64,000 nt of DNA from Boothiomyces macroporosus (lineage: Eukaryota > Chytridiomycota > Chytridiomycetes > Rhizophydiales > Terramycetaceae): positions 39,120-103,119 of the forward strand of contig JADGKB010000047.1 in the NCBI GenBank assembly GCA_027604185.1. Direction: 5' to 3'. The notes below the pieces were generated by a model that made no database searches, was not told the DNA's origin, and saw nothing but the letters and a program-made list of their open reading frames with translations. The position numbers were made by a program, and so were the translations under genes. Below, one piece after another: positions 10,607-21,236 of the stretch. Position 1 is the stretch's first letter; each line of letters starts with the position of its first letter.

Positions 10607-13168
10607 ATGTCATTCTTTGGGTTTGATACCTCAAAACCCGCTGATAAAGAAGTGATTTTCGAAGGGGAAGGCAGTCGCTATGACGAATTGCTGGAATCCA
10701 AGTTTGCTGTTCCTATTGATCAGGACAAAGATAGAATTATCATGGATGATGATGAAGAGCTAAATGACGAAACTTTTGGAGATGTTGGCGACATAACTAC
10801 CGATTTTGATTTTGGAAAGGGCGGTTCTAACCAGGTAGCTTGCTTCTTACATTTAGCCTCCTTTACAGAATCAGATGAACCGAATGCAACACCCTGGAGT
10901 GCCTCCAATGGATTACCGACAAACCTATACTCAACAAAAACAAGTGATGCCACAAAGTAACGCAATGAGTTTGGAGCAAGTGGAAGCCGCAATGCGAGCG
11001 CAAAGCTTTCAGCACAGACCAATGCCACCACCAATGAACCAGTATCCACCTCAATATATGCCAATGGGCCACCAGCGAATGCCATCGCAACCAATTGTAA
11101 TCGACGGTGTGCAAATTGCCCCAATTGAGCTTGATTTTAATGAGAAAGGAATGGTATTTGAAATCGTAAATATAAATTGACAATAGCTCAAGCAAACTGA
11201 ACCGTTGTATCATCACATTGCGACATTACTGAAAACGTTATACGATCTTCGAGGAGAATTGGAGCTTGAAAACATCAAGAGTTTAAACACTATCCGACAG
11301 ACTTTGAAAACTCAGTACGAATTAATTGGGAGAAGGCTGTTTATCATTCGCCCAGAACAAGCGAGAAATATTCACCGATCATTAATCAATTTCTTCCAAT
11401 ATGGCGAGCAGTTGGTTAAAACTTCAAACGCAAAATCAACTGAAAGGAAACAGGATGCTGTTGAATCTCATGCGCAGCCAGCTCCAGCGCAATCTAAACC
11501 TCCCGGAGAAATACAAAGCGTAAAGCCGGAACGGGAAGACCCTGGCAAGAAAGTAGGGCCTAGAGGAAACAAAGAAATTCAAAAACCGATTGTGATTCAT
11601 CAAGAAGAACACGAGCAAGAGGAAGAAAGAGTAGTACTTGATGAAGCAGACTTTCCTGTTTTAGGGGCAGCAAAAACTGAACCAAAGAAAGGAAGCAAGC
11701 CTCAACCAGAGAGAACAAATGAAGATAAACCAAAAGATAAAAAGAAGCAATGGAAGAAAATTGATGACGAAGAATTAGGGTTTGGAATTGACGATGATCC
11801 AAATGAACCTAGAGAGGTAGCACTCGTTAACATCAGATTAAATTCTCTGGATTAATGAGGAAATTTGAAAAGGAGTTGATAGCAAAAATTCAAATTTCGC
11901 AGCTGGTCTCTGAAAATCCATTTGTGGATGATTATTACTTCCAAATGCTTACTTTGAAAAACAGCACTGAAGAACAACCAAATATTTTACAAGGCAAGAA
12001 AAAGACATGGCAAAAGGCACATTTAGCAAACCAACTAGTGGGAAATTCCACTGGGGCAGCAATCTCTAACCAAATGCAGCAGCAAATGAGAAGATTAATC
12101 GATTCTAGAAAAACGAAAACCAAGGAAAGCACTTTGTCATTAGAGGGCGCTTTAGGCAAAATATCTACCCAATCTACTCGCAATCCTAAGCGTGCGTTTG
12201 AATTGGCTACACCAATCAAGAGCCAAACAACCAAGCCAATGTCGCAAATCAAAGTTCTAAAATATATTGAAAAGGTTTATGACAGAATTTATGCTGTTGA
12301 AGATATCCAAAGAAAAAAAGTAGAAGATGATGAAGACATACTATTACAGCATGAACAAGATATAGTGAATGCCAAATTGGAATTGTTCAAAGAGATGATT
12401 ACAACTGAAGAAATACCTTTAAAGTATTTGTAATTAACAATAGTGTTCCTCATCCTTTGGTCGCTGCTTTGAATACCAAGAAAGGAGTCAAAGCTACTCT
12501 TCGGGCATTTACTCATCTAAACACCAAACAGATTTTAGGATATTATTCTGTACTCTGTAAGAGGTTTGAGTGTTTGGATGCTAGTAATACCGTCTTAGGA
12601 AAGGAAACAAAGTCTGTGGAGCTTTTCATGAATGAAATTATACCATCTTTTGCAAATGTTATCGCAGATGCCAACCTCGCTGCATTGAATACCTACATGC
12701 AAATTATATTGGAGCGTCACAACCTTATATGGTTAGCAAAGTCTAAAGTTGGTCTAGTCCTACTAACAATGCTTTTACACCGAGCTGAAAATTTGAAAGA
12801 AGCAGCAGCTTCCCCTGCATCAGCTTCTGGCGCTCCAAGTGAAAATGACTTGGGCATGTGGGAAGAGATTTACAACTTTATATTTGAATCCTACAAGGGG
12901 CAATTTCCAGCAATCTTCTCTTCTAGTGCTTCTGCTGCGGATGAGGTATACGTTTGGCAGTTCTTATCTGCAATGGCTGTTGGCGCATCCGGCATTGACC
13001 ATCAAAGAATACTTGTTACTGAACTGCGGTATATCCATTTCTAATTATAGTGAAAATATTATTCAAACATCAAAAACTAACCACCCAAGGGCAATGGAAA
13101 ATGTAAATCTATTTCTGAATGCGTTGGGGCTTAATATTGATGCCAAGCAATTGGCAGCAATGTCTTGA
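10607..13168 (+). CDS. PAT1: Pat1 homologue, deadenylation-dependent mRNA decapping factor
   Basis: Six exons (introns of 22, 21, 20, 20 and 22 nt) give 818 aa. The N-terminus MSFFGFDTS with an acidic stretch, then a Pro/Gln/Met-rich region, is typical of Pat1. The motif IKFSGLMRKFEKELIAKIQI followed by NPFVDDYYFQ is the family hallmark at the start of the conserved middle region; it is created by splicing out a 20-nt intron. The C-terminal half is alpha-helical (VPHPLVAALNTKKGVKATLR, TKQILGYYSVLCKRFE) like the Pat1 C domain that binds Lsm1-7 and Dcp2. Role: bridges deadenylation and decapping in P-bodies. Between the N-terminal region and the hallmark lies a charged insert (~residues 190-400) that I do not recognise in other Pat1 proteins. 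Confidence 0.88.
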
Positions 13169-13195
13169 ATATATATGCTTAAACTAATTATTATA

Positions 13196-13982
13196 TTAAT
13201 CATCCATTGGAAACACTTTACTAGAAGGAGGAGCATTCTGTTCCAGCTTTTGCAATTTCGCGCTTTGCTCTTGCTTCCAGCGCTCTTTTTGCAGCTTAGT
13301 GTCTGCTTCCACCTTTGCCTTTAGCGATTTGTAGTTGCATTCAATTCCTCTAATCATCCAATCAATGCCTGGTATAAGTAAGACGTAACCTTCTTTAACT
13401 GTTCCCTCACTAGTTGAATTCAAGTCACATATTTTCACATTAATAAGTGTGGGTTTTGACTTTTCAATGCTGTCCATGCATAATTGCGATATATCCATAA
13501 TATTTGTTAATTCTTTGACTGATAAACTCCCCTTATTTCCCAATCTATCATTACACAGTAAATACATCAAGATTGGTTTTCCCGCCATCATCGGCGATTT
13601 AGCCATTTCGTGAAGCTCCTTTTTCGCCTCTTCAAATCTATCTGGCGCCGAGCAGTCAATAACATATATGGCGGCGTAAACGTCAGCATAATAATTTGGC
13701 CAAATACTTCGAATTTTGGCGTCCTTTGTTAGTATTATTGTACTCCCCCAATGTCATAGAATGTCAGCCATACTTCTTTTTTTATCGGTATAGGAATGCA
13801 AAATGGAATGTATTGCTTTGATGTCAATTTGACTGTTGTGGAAGTAAACCCCCATTTCGCTTTTGGTGGTTTAGATTTCATGTCTAATATTACCATGAAT
13901 TACCCCCCTTCATTCTTAAAATGAAGGTTGTTTTACCAGCATCGTCCAACCCTAGCACGGATACACAGTAACCTGATTTCAT
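13196..13982 (-). CDS. ARL13: ARL13-like small GTPase (ciliary)
   Basis: Three exons (introns of 20 and 20 nt) give about 248 aa. The G1 loop GLDDAGKT is intact. FYDIGG, then IRSIWPNYYADVYAAIYVID, is the ARL13 signature in which the Gln of DxGGQ is replaced. The guanine-specificity loop NKxD is degraded to NDRL. A Lys/Glu-rich helical tail follows the G domain, as in ARL13B. In animals and algae ARL13 works in cilia, as exchange factor for ARL3 and in membrane trafficking; its presence argues for a flagellated life stage. The start is uncertain: I chose ATG 13982, but the frame stays open upstream to about 14100 without a convincing signal. It converges with Pat1, with 27 bp between the stops. 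Confidence 0.78.
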
Positions 13983-14162
13983 TTTAGAAAAGATACGCGC
14001 CTGCAATATCACGAGAGTATCCCCAAGAATATTTCCACTTTGCAATTGAATGATCAATATGCTATCGTTTGTAGTTTGCGAATGGATTGATTGCACGACA
14101 TTTTTAAATTTCCGAGAACAAAGGCAATGAATTCGTCATTAATTTCTTGAAGCATTAGCAAG

Positions 14163-15398
14163 ATGGCTTATCAATTCAATCCTAACGATGAATATTTGTT
14201 CTATCCAGCACCGCTGTCGAGAGAGGCTTCGTTTGAAAACTTAATGCAGCCTCCAGCAGAGGTCAAAATTGTAAAGGATGTTCCAAAGATTTACGATCCC
14301 AATATTAGAAAACAAATTACAAAACTGAAACCGAAATATCCTTGGTTTTTAGGAATAGTGTCTTGCATTCAGTTGTTTTCCTTGGCATATTCCTTCTTTC
14401 TGAATTGGAGGATGACAGGTTCAGTTATCAACACAAACATGTCCGAATTCAATTACATGATTGGGCCTGATATAGGAGTAATGTCATTTTGACTTAGGTT
14501 TTAATAAATATGGGGGCTAGACACATTCCTTGCATGAAATATACTCTGTATGCGATAGATGGAGCTTATTTTAGTTGTCCACTGGGAATTACCGGCTCAG
14601 GACCATATCAGCTGTGTAAGCTGAATGATATCTGTTCTCTTGGCGGAATGATTGATGGAACTCACTACACTCAATGGTGGAGATTCTTTTCTCCTATTTT
14701 AATTCATGCTGGAGTGGTCCACCTTATTTTGAATTTATCTACCCAAGTACAGGCTGGATTTCAATTAGAAAAGGATATGGGTTGGTGGAGAATGGCCATG
14801 GTATATATTATATCAGGTGCTGGTGGGTTTTTGTATGCCGCGTGCATGTCGGATGTAATTGTTCCCTCTGTTGGAGCTTCTGGAAGCCTGTATGGTAACT
14901 ATAGCTAATTCAGGTCTAATTGCGTGCTTGTTTTTAGACTTGTTTCAAAACTGGACATTGATTAAGCGTCCTTGGATTGAATTGCTAAAGATGGTCCTGA
15001 ACATGCTGTTATCTTTGGCAATCGGGCTTTTACCTGGGGTGGACAACAATGCCCACGTAGGAGGTTTCATTTATGGCATTCTTGCTGGTATCCTCTTTAT
15101 GCCAAAGATTTACTACAGCAAGTGGGATAAGAGGGTAAAGTACTTTTTCACGATCCTGTCAGTGCCACTCTTGGTCATTATAACCTACTTGCTGGCTAAT
15201 CAGTTTTACTTTAGTTCAACTACCGACTTTTGCCAAGCATGCAACTACTTTAACTGCATTCCTCAGATAATGCCTTGGTGCAACCAGAAAATTCCAAATA
15301 CCAAGCTAACGATCTACAATTCGTACGGGGAGCAAATTTCAAATATGGTGCGACAAAGATATTTTGTCGGATATAACCAAACCATACCTGTAATATAA
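14163..15398 (+). CDS. Rhomboid family intramembrane serine protease
   Basis: Three exons, with introns at 14478-14497 (20 nt) and 14895-14913 (19 nt), give 398 aa. An N-terminal cytosolic region of ~65 residues precedes the first membrane helix. The catalytic serine sits in VGASGSLYG (GxSG motif), and the second intron splits the codon for the last Gly of that motif. The catalytic histidine lies in NNAHVGGFIYG. The conserved WWRFFSPILIHAGVVHLILN matches the family WR block and HxxxxHLxxN helix. It should cleave transmembrane substrates within the bilayer. A Cys-rich loop near the end (CQACNYFNCIPQIMPWC) is outside or lumenal. The layout resembles secretory-pathway or plasma-membrane rhomboids rather than mitochondrial PARL. 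Confidence 0.93.
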
Positions 15399-15505
15399 TT
15401 TGGTTGAAATTTTGTTTTTTGGTGGCACTTTCACGCGGCTTTTTCTGAAAAAGGAAACGAAAACTCTTGCCTCAAATTAAAGAAAAATCAGGATATAAAC
15501 ACTAA

Positions 15506-16273
15506 ATGCGCTCCGCCATTATAGTCAGATTTAATGAAACGCAGTCTCCTGAAGTGTTTCTTTCCAACCTCCGGGAAGCCGCTGGTCCCATAACTGTATC
15601 TTGGGCGGCCAAGGTAGATGAAGTAATTATCGTAAATTACTACTAATGCTAGTCCTCAACCAAATCTATTCCAGTCGGAAATGGGCCTTTTGATTTGGTT
15701 TTGATTCTGGAAACGAAAACAAAGGCATCTTTGGTTAATGCATTCTATTTCCTAAAGGAGCATTCAACATTCTGGCCATTAACTTTAGAGCGGCCGTCAT
15801 TTATTGACCTCATACTCATCAATATCGTCAATACCTTTTCGTTCATTTTCCAATTTATTGGTTTAAATTTATCGCTTCATTCAGACAAAAAGCAGGAGCG
15901 AGTAGAGCTGTTAAAACTGGAAAACAACTTGGATTTACAATCTGTAGAAACAAAGGCGGAAGCGAATATACATGTGTTTGGACTATATTCTCTGGCTGCA
16001 GATTGCTATCTGTCTCACTGGTTGTACAAATTTGGATTAATACCACTGTGCATAAATCAACACCTTAAAGCCCATGAATACGGCAGTATTGCGGAATCAC
16101 ACTGGGATAGATTCACTGTATTTGAATTCCCGTCTCGCAAGAGCTTTGCGGAGCTGATTACCAACGGCATGTATTACAACCTGTTGCATCCACTCCAACA
16201 GCAATCTTGTATGAATACCTTATGCATGACAACAATTCCTCTGCCGGAATCGTTTTTAAATAGCCTAAAATGA
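15506..16273 (+). CDS. Conserved hypothetical protein, DUF1330-like C-terminus
   Basis: Two exons around a 21-nt phase-0 intron give 248 aa from ATG 15506. The C-terminal block TVFEFPSRKSFAELITNGMY, then HPLQQQSCMNTLCMTT, resembles the VVEFPSREA...Y...R..AL pattern of DUF1330/dimeric alpha-beta-barrel proteins. The N-terminus (MRSAIIVRFNETQSPEVFL) could be the matching first half of the same fold. No catalytic motif, signal peptide or reliable membrane segment is visible, although one central stretch is hydrophobic. Function unknown. Confidence 0.6.
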
Positions 16274-16302
16274 CCTAATAGTAAAACATACTTTTTTATT
16301 AT

Positions 16303-17232
16303 CTAAATTACTTCATTTGTCAAATCTGCACCATTTGGGTAAAATACAAATGGAAGGTCGATTGCTGTCTCTTCATCATTGTTCAGCGGATATGGCCTTG
16401 GAGGCTTTTGAGCATCATAAAAATCCAACTGAGTAGCTTTCAATACGTCAGGGGACGCCAGATCTCCTTCCAAAGTTTCGTTTGACCTAAAGTCCAACTT
16501 TAGGTTTTCAATGCCGTTATTAATACCGTAAAAGTTGGCACTGAATGGTGAAGCAAGGTAAGGGCTAATGAAGGATGGAGAGTCCATTGTATTGATTCGG
16601 AGTTTTTTGCTTGTCCTTTCTTGCACGTCTTCGTCTCTTTGTCTGGTAGCTGAAGAATCAGATGGCGATTGAGGTACATTATTGAAGGAAGTATTAATAG
16701 ACGGAAAGACAGATTCTTGTGATAGAAAAGTGTCTAGCGGATGGACAGTCTTTGGAATCGCAGAGTCAAGTCTATCATCTACAAAATACATGTAGTTCAT
16801 TTCAGGATATTGTTCTTGTTTAACGTGCGTGATAGGGAACATGTTTGGAATAGAGGATGAATGTTGCACTGGCCATTGTTGCGAGTAGGATGGTATTCGT
16901 GCAACGCTTTGCTGTGAGTAGTATGGATGTGAAGTAGAGCTGCGGTGGTGAGACGTCTTTGAATGGGTAAAAACAGGTAAAGTTCCTTGTTGTTCCAAAT
17001 AGTTTCTGTAAGCCAATAGCAGCTCAATAAAGGCACCGTGAGTGCGAAGTGGGGCCAAGATGGCCTTTTGCTTGTCAAATTGCTGTCGAATTTCTTTGGA
17101 AACCCACAAGGTCCATCTGTTGGACCCACTGCAAGGCACTGGAGCATCTTCTCTGCACAGGTTTGGGTCAAAGGCGGTCAAGTTTGAGGTCAATTGTAAC
17201 AAGTAGCCCAAATAATCATCAAATGGTTCCAT
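16303..17232 (-). CDS. Hypothetical protein, probably nuclear
   Basis: A single-exon frame of 309 aa starting at ATG 17232. The N-terminal ~90 residues look folded and helical (TLWVSKEIRQQFDKQKAILA and THGAFIELLLAYRNYLEQQG). The rest is low-complexity, rich in Ser, Pro, Tyr and His, with a short basic cluster (RTSKKLRIN) that could be a nuclear signal. It converges with the preceding plus-strand gene, with 29 bp between the stops. I do not recognise the N-terminal domain; a transcription-associated factor is a guess from composition only. Confidence 0.55.
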   Translation of the reverse strand: MEPFDDYLGYLLQLTSNLTAFDPNLCREDAPVPCSGSNRWTLWVSKEIRQQFDKQKAILAPLRTHGAFIELLLAYRNYLEQQGTLPVFTHSKTSHHRSSTSHPYYSQQSVARIPSYSQQWPVQHSSSIPNMFPITHVKQEQYPEMNYMYFVDDRLDSAIPKTVHPLDTFLSQESVFPSINTSFNNVPQSPSDSSATRQRDEDVQERTSKKLRINTMDSPSFISPYLASPFSANFYGINNGIENLKLDFRSNETLEGDLASPDVLKATQLDFYDAQKPPRPYPLNNDEETAIDLPFVFYPNGADLTNEVI

Positions 17233-17471
17233 GAACTGACTGCGTGCATGCTATAATTAATCACATAATTACGTATGGTAATTTCAAATTAAATCTCTTT
17301 GAAGCTTTCTTTTCTGACATTTGCCGCAGGTAATTCAACCATGACTTTTATATTGTTCATCAAACATCCATGAACGTGAAGGGGGTGTGACCTGTCAAAC
17401 AATGAAAAATTCAACCCACGAATGTGACAACCAGATAGAGGACATGAATAGACACTCAAAAAATCAATGAT

Positions 17472-18474
17472 TTATTTCTTTAATAATTCATCGAGCCTGG
17501 TTTCCAACTTTACGCAATCGATACCAAAGTTTCTGATACCTTCAGCAAGTTTTTCAGTTGCCTAGGGTTAATACGAGCTTACCATAGCATCTTGGTTGAG
17601 GGCCCATCTAAAGGTCTTTTCGTCAAAAGTAACTTTGGCAATATCTAATGCCTTTGCCTTTTCAACAGTGAGTCTTGGAGTCCATTCTTTGGTGCTGGCT
17701 TCCATTTCCGACAACAATGCAGGTGAAATGGTCAGGTAGTCACAACCAGTCAATTCTTCAATTTCTCCAGTGTTTCTGAACGAGGCACCCATCACAATGG
17801 TGTTGTATCCATACTTTTTGTAGTAGTTGTAGATAGATTGGACAGACAACACACCAGGGTCTTCAAAGCCTTCGTAGGTCTTTCCAGTAGATTTCTTGTA
17901 CCAATCCATGATTCTGCCAACGAATGGAGAAATCAGAGTGACTTTGGCTTCAGCACAAGCAACGGCTTGAGAGAATGAAAACAACAAAGTTAAATTACAG
18001 TGGATTCCAAAGTTGGCTTCCAATTCTTTTGCAGCTTGGATACCTTCCCAAGTAGAAGCAAGCTTAACCAATACACGTTCTTTGGAAATACCAGCTTCTT
18101 CGTATAATGCAATGATGCGCCTGGCTTTGGCAATCGAACCTTCCTTGTCGAATGATAATCTGGCATCGACTTCGGTAGAAACTCTTCCAGGAACAATCTT
18201 CAAGATTTTGCACCAAAGTTGACAGCCAATTTGTCCATTGCCCAATCCAATTGCTCCTTGTGTTGGCTGAATTAGAAATGACCTACCTGGATTTGGATTT
18301 ACCAAATTTGATTGCATCTGCAATCAAGTGTTCGTATTGGGGTTTGAGAGAAGCAGCCAAGATCAATGAAGGGTTGGTAGTAGCATCTTGAGGCTTGAAT
18401 TTGGCAATTGATTCGAAATCACCAGTATCAGCAACAACCGTGGTGTACTTTTTAAGGGCAGCAAGAGATGACAT
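17472..18474 (-). CDS. TAL1: Transaldolase, with an apparent one-base frameshift
   Basis: Three exons (introns of 20 and 21 nt) encode an enzyme of about 320 aa. [20 protein letters not shown], then [12 protein letters not shown], carries the class I transaldolase N-terminus. [30 protein letters not shown] with the Schiff-base Lys, and [11 protein letters not shown] are diagnostic. It transfers dihydroxyacetone units between sugar phosphates in the non-oxidative pentose phosphate pathway. Anomaly: between NFGA and KILKIVPG the frame slips by one base at a run of four T on the plus strand (18206-18209); five would restore the family reading. Without that base the frame meets a stop immediately. 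The coding length is one short of a multiple of three, the only such case among the multi-exon genes here. An assembly homopolymer error is the likeliest cause. Confidence 0.9.
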
Positions 18475-18554
18475 TTTTGAGTTGGAAAATCTTCATCAGT
18501 CAGTTAAAATGAAAATGTGGCTGGGTCCACGTTCAGAAGCCTTAGTGAGGTCAT

Positions 18555-18641
18555 TACAAGCCACCAACTTTTTAAATTACAAGCCATCAACTATTTAAAT
18601 TACAAGCCATCAACTATTTAAACTACAAGCCATCGGCTGTT
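18555..18641. repeat. 23-bp minisatellite upstream of transaldolase
   Basis: Three full copies and one partial copy of a 23-bp unit of the form TACAAGCCATCAACTATTTA plus AAT, starting at 18555, 18578 and 18601, with the partial copy at 18624. They lie 80-170 bp upstream of the transaldolase start. The copies differ at a few positions, so the array is not freshly amplified. Confidence 0.85.
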
Positions 18642-18769
18642 AATAGGAAAGGGTTCGCTTCTTTTCCAGGTTCTATTTGGTAGGCCGATTAGGAGAACCA
18701 CATTTGATCAAAACAATTATATTACGTGGGCGGAGAGGATGTTATAAAATGCGAGCAGTGGAAATGTAT

Positions 18770-20584
18770 TTAGAATTTGCGGATGTCAGCATCATTAGTA
18801 ATGATGGAAACGTCAATCTCTCTCAACAAGGAAATAGCCAATTCATCCAGCAGCTTTTCTATTTTCTGCACCATTTCATCATCACCGCAAATAATGAATT
18901 TCTCTTTTCCTCGTAAAGTTAATACACGCTTTTGTTTAAAAGACTCCAAGTCCAATTGCTTGTAATCTGTAAGGGTTTTGCAATCCAATCGCCTGTCCAA
19001 GAGAGACTTGTACTTTAGGAACTTTTCAGTTGGGAGTTGAGTATCAGTCTGTATGAGAATCAGACGCGGACCGTCAGGTATGATGACTTTGGGTGGAAAG
19101 TAGCCCTTTTTGCCGGTCCTAGTATTTGTCCCAACAGTTCTGGGAAAGTATTCGTCAACAAGGATAAAGTCGCCTTCATTAATGTCAATTTCAGATGCAT
19201 TTCTACTTTGAAACTCACACACTGCCTGTGATTAACATAAATTACCGTTCCTGCAGATCTGAAAAACAAATGCTCAACCAATTTGTCGAATGTATGTAAT
19301 CCATTTCCACTGCCAAAAAAGTAAATGTTGTTTGGATTAGTTCTCTTTAGTGATTCTGATAAATTGTCTGTTCTTCTAGTTACAGAAGTCACTCGTGCTA
19401 GGGTTTCATAAGTCTCTGTTGGAAGCTCTACTGCCGGCGCATAAGCATTAATATTTCTGTCTTGCGCTCTAGCAGTATGGTCACTTGCAATGGAATGGTC
19501 ACTTTCGGAAACAACAGATTGCAATTCAGACTCCATTTCAGACTCCATTTCATACTCTTCTGTTTCTACAAGTACAACGTTTGGATTTTGTAATCTTTGC
19601 TTTTTTGTTTTTGCTGATTGATAAGCTCTAAAAGCGACGTAACCAAAACTAATCAATGCACCAAGTATAAATAGAATTCCAACTATCACCCCTGGTGTGA
19701 TTTGAAAGCCGCCAGAGCTGGAAGTTGAGGTAGTATTGGTCTTTGGATAAATTAGATAATCATTTCCGTTAAAACTAGTGTTAATAATTGTTACTTGAAG
19801 TTGTCTGAATGCTTCATCCCCAAAATCAAGGGATCCAAAGTACCAGTTAAATTATTATGACTCATGTCTAAATTCACTAGGCCTTGAATATTTGTAATAG
19901 AAACAGGAACATTGCCAGTTAGCCTGTTATGATCCAAATACAAATTCAAGAGGTTTGTCAATGAACCGACTTCAGTAGGTAAACCCCCACTCAAAAAGTT
20001 GTAATCCAGAGTAATCGCGGTTGCAGACACTAATCCTTTAATTTCCGGCGGTATTGTTCCTGATAATTGGTTGTACGCCAAATTGAAATTGGTTAGCTTG
20101 GATAAGCTATAAATAGAAGTAGGAATGGCATTATTAAACTGATTTCCAAACATTTCCAAATTGGTTAATTGCTGCAAGTTCCCAATTGAAGAAGGAATAG
20201 CTGCGCCAAAAGTGTTCTTTGATAGGACCAATTGCTGTAAATTCACTAATTTTCCAATGCTATCAGGAATTGAGCCTGACAAATTATTGATTGCGAGATT
20301 TCTAATATTAATAATAATTACAATACTTGAAGATTGTACATATCACCAATATTAGATGGAATCTGTCCATTCAATTGGTTGTCCGAGAGGTCCAGCAAAG
20401 TCAAATGCTGTAGTTTAGTAACATCAGAAGTAAGGTTTCCTTGCAGTTGCTGTGATTTCATTGTAATCTGGGTAATTTGGGATTGCGAGTTGCACTGGAT
20501 GAACTTGCTCTGACAGCAACTACTAGTTGAACCGCCTGTTAGCGCGGGGTAAATTGTATCTGTCCAAAGTGAACAGTCGCTCAT
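18770..20584 (-). CDS. Leucine-rich-repeat membrane protein with cytoplasmic SH3 domain
   Basis: Four exons (three 20-nt introns) give 584 aa. A Cys-containing cap (CSLWTDTIYPA, CCQSKFIQCN) is followed by about nine plant-like LRRs (consensus LxxLxxLxLxxNxLxGxIP). A Ser/Thr spacer and one TM helix (IVGILFILGALISFGYVAF) follow. The cytoplasmic part has an acidic region, then an SH3 domain from VCEFQSRNASEIDINEGDFI to TGKKGYFPPKVI; intron 3 lies just before it. A helical tail ends the protein. Inferred role: cell-surface sensor or adhesion protein that recruits Pro-rich partners, somewhat like a Sho1 tail on an LRR ectodomain. No signal peptide is found at the first ATG, and an in-frame stop lies just upstream, so a short 5' exon may be missing. 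Confidence 0.78.
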
Positions 20585-20970
20585 ATTATTTTGGAAAGAT
20601 TTTCACAAATGCACCGCACACTAATCTGGTGGCACTCAGTTAATCAAATTCTCCATATGGCAAGCGGATGGCCATTGGTTTATATGGATGTAATAAGGCA
20701 AATTCAAAATTGAAACCGCATTCAATAAGATGGAACGATTGGTAGTATTTCTTGATTGGGGTCCAATGTTGGCACTACCATCCCAGAGAAGATACTTTCA
20801 AAAAAAAGATGAATCATTGACTTTTTCTTACTAAACCAGAGTGCTGGCTCTAAATTCTTTTCCAGCGTTCATTGAATAAGCAAGGGTTGTCTTGTTAAAG
20901 TTTGAGATAATAACGTGGCAGATTACTCTCTGCCTGGTAATTGGCTGGTACCTGTTCAAGCAACCCAAAT

Positions 20971-21062
20971 CCAAACAGACAAATAGACTTGATCCAAATA
21001 GACAAATAGACTTGATCCAAATAGACAAATAGACAAATAGACTTGACCCAAATCCAAATAGA
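20971..21062. repeat. Short tandem repeat upstream of CFT1
   Basis: About three copies of a 23-bp unit (CCAAATAGACAAATAGACTT plus GAT), with internal AAATAGAC duplication, between the LRR-SH3 gene start and the CFT1 start. It lies about 175-265 bp upstream of CFT1. The rest of 20585-21236 has no gene. Confidence 0.85.
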
Positions 21063-21106
21063 GTTAACTTTAAAGTTACAGTTAATTTGGAGTGTATTAC
21101 ATTAAT

Positions 21107-21112
21107 CACGTG
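21107..21112. promoter_or_regulatory. CACGTG E-box upstream of CFT1
   Basis: A CACGTG core in the context ATCACGTGAC, about 125 bp before the CFT1 ATG. bHLH factors such as Cbf1 or Pho4 bind this core in yeasts; use here is inferred. Confidence 0.4.
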
Positions 21113-21236
21113 ACTAGAGCCTAATCTCATAATATAAATACCTAACGGATAATACTATTATTTGTCTGGGAAGCTCCAGCGAGAAGCAATTCATTCAATC
21201 CCAGAGTTGAAAAAAAGTTTTGAAAAAATCAAGATC

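Noticed and set aside
21162..21236. Upstream extension of CFT1 before ATG 21237
   Set aside because: The open frame continues, but it lacks an ATG in the extension and the family alignment begins at MLYSLHKDLL.
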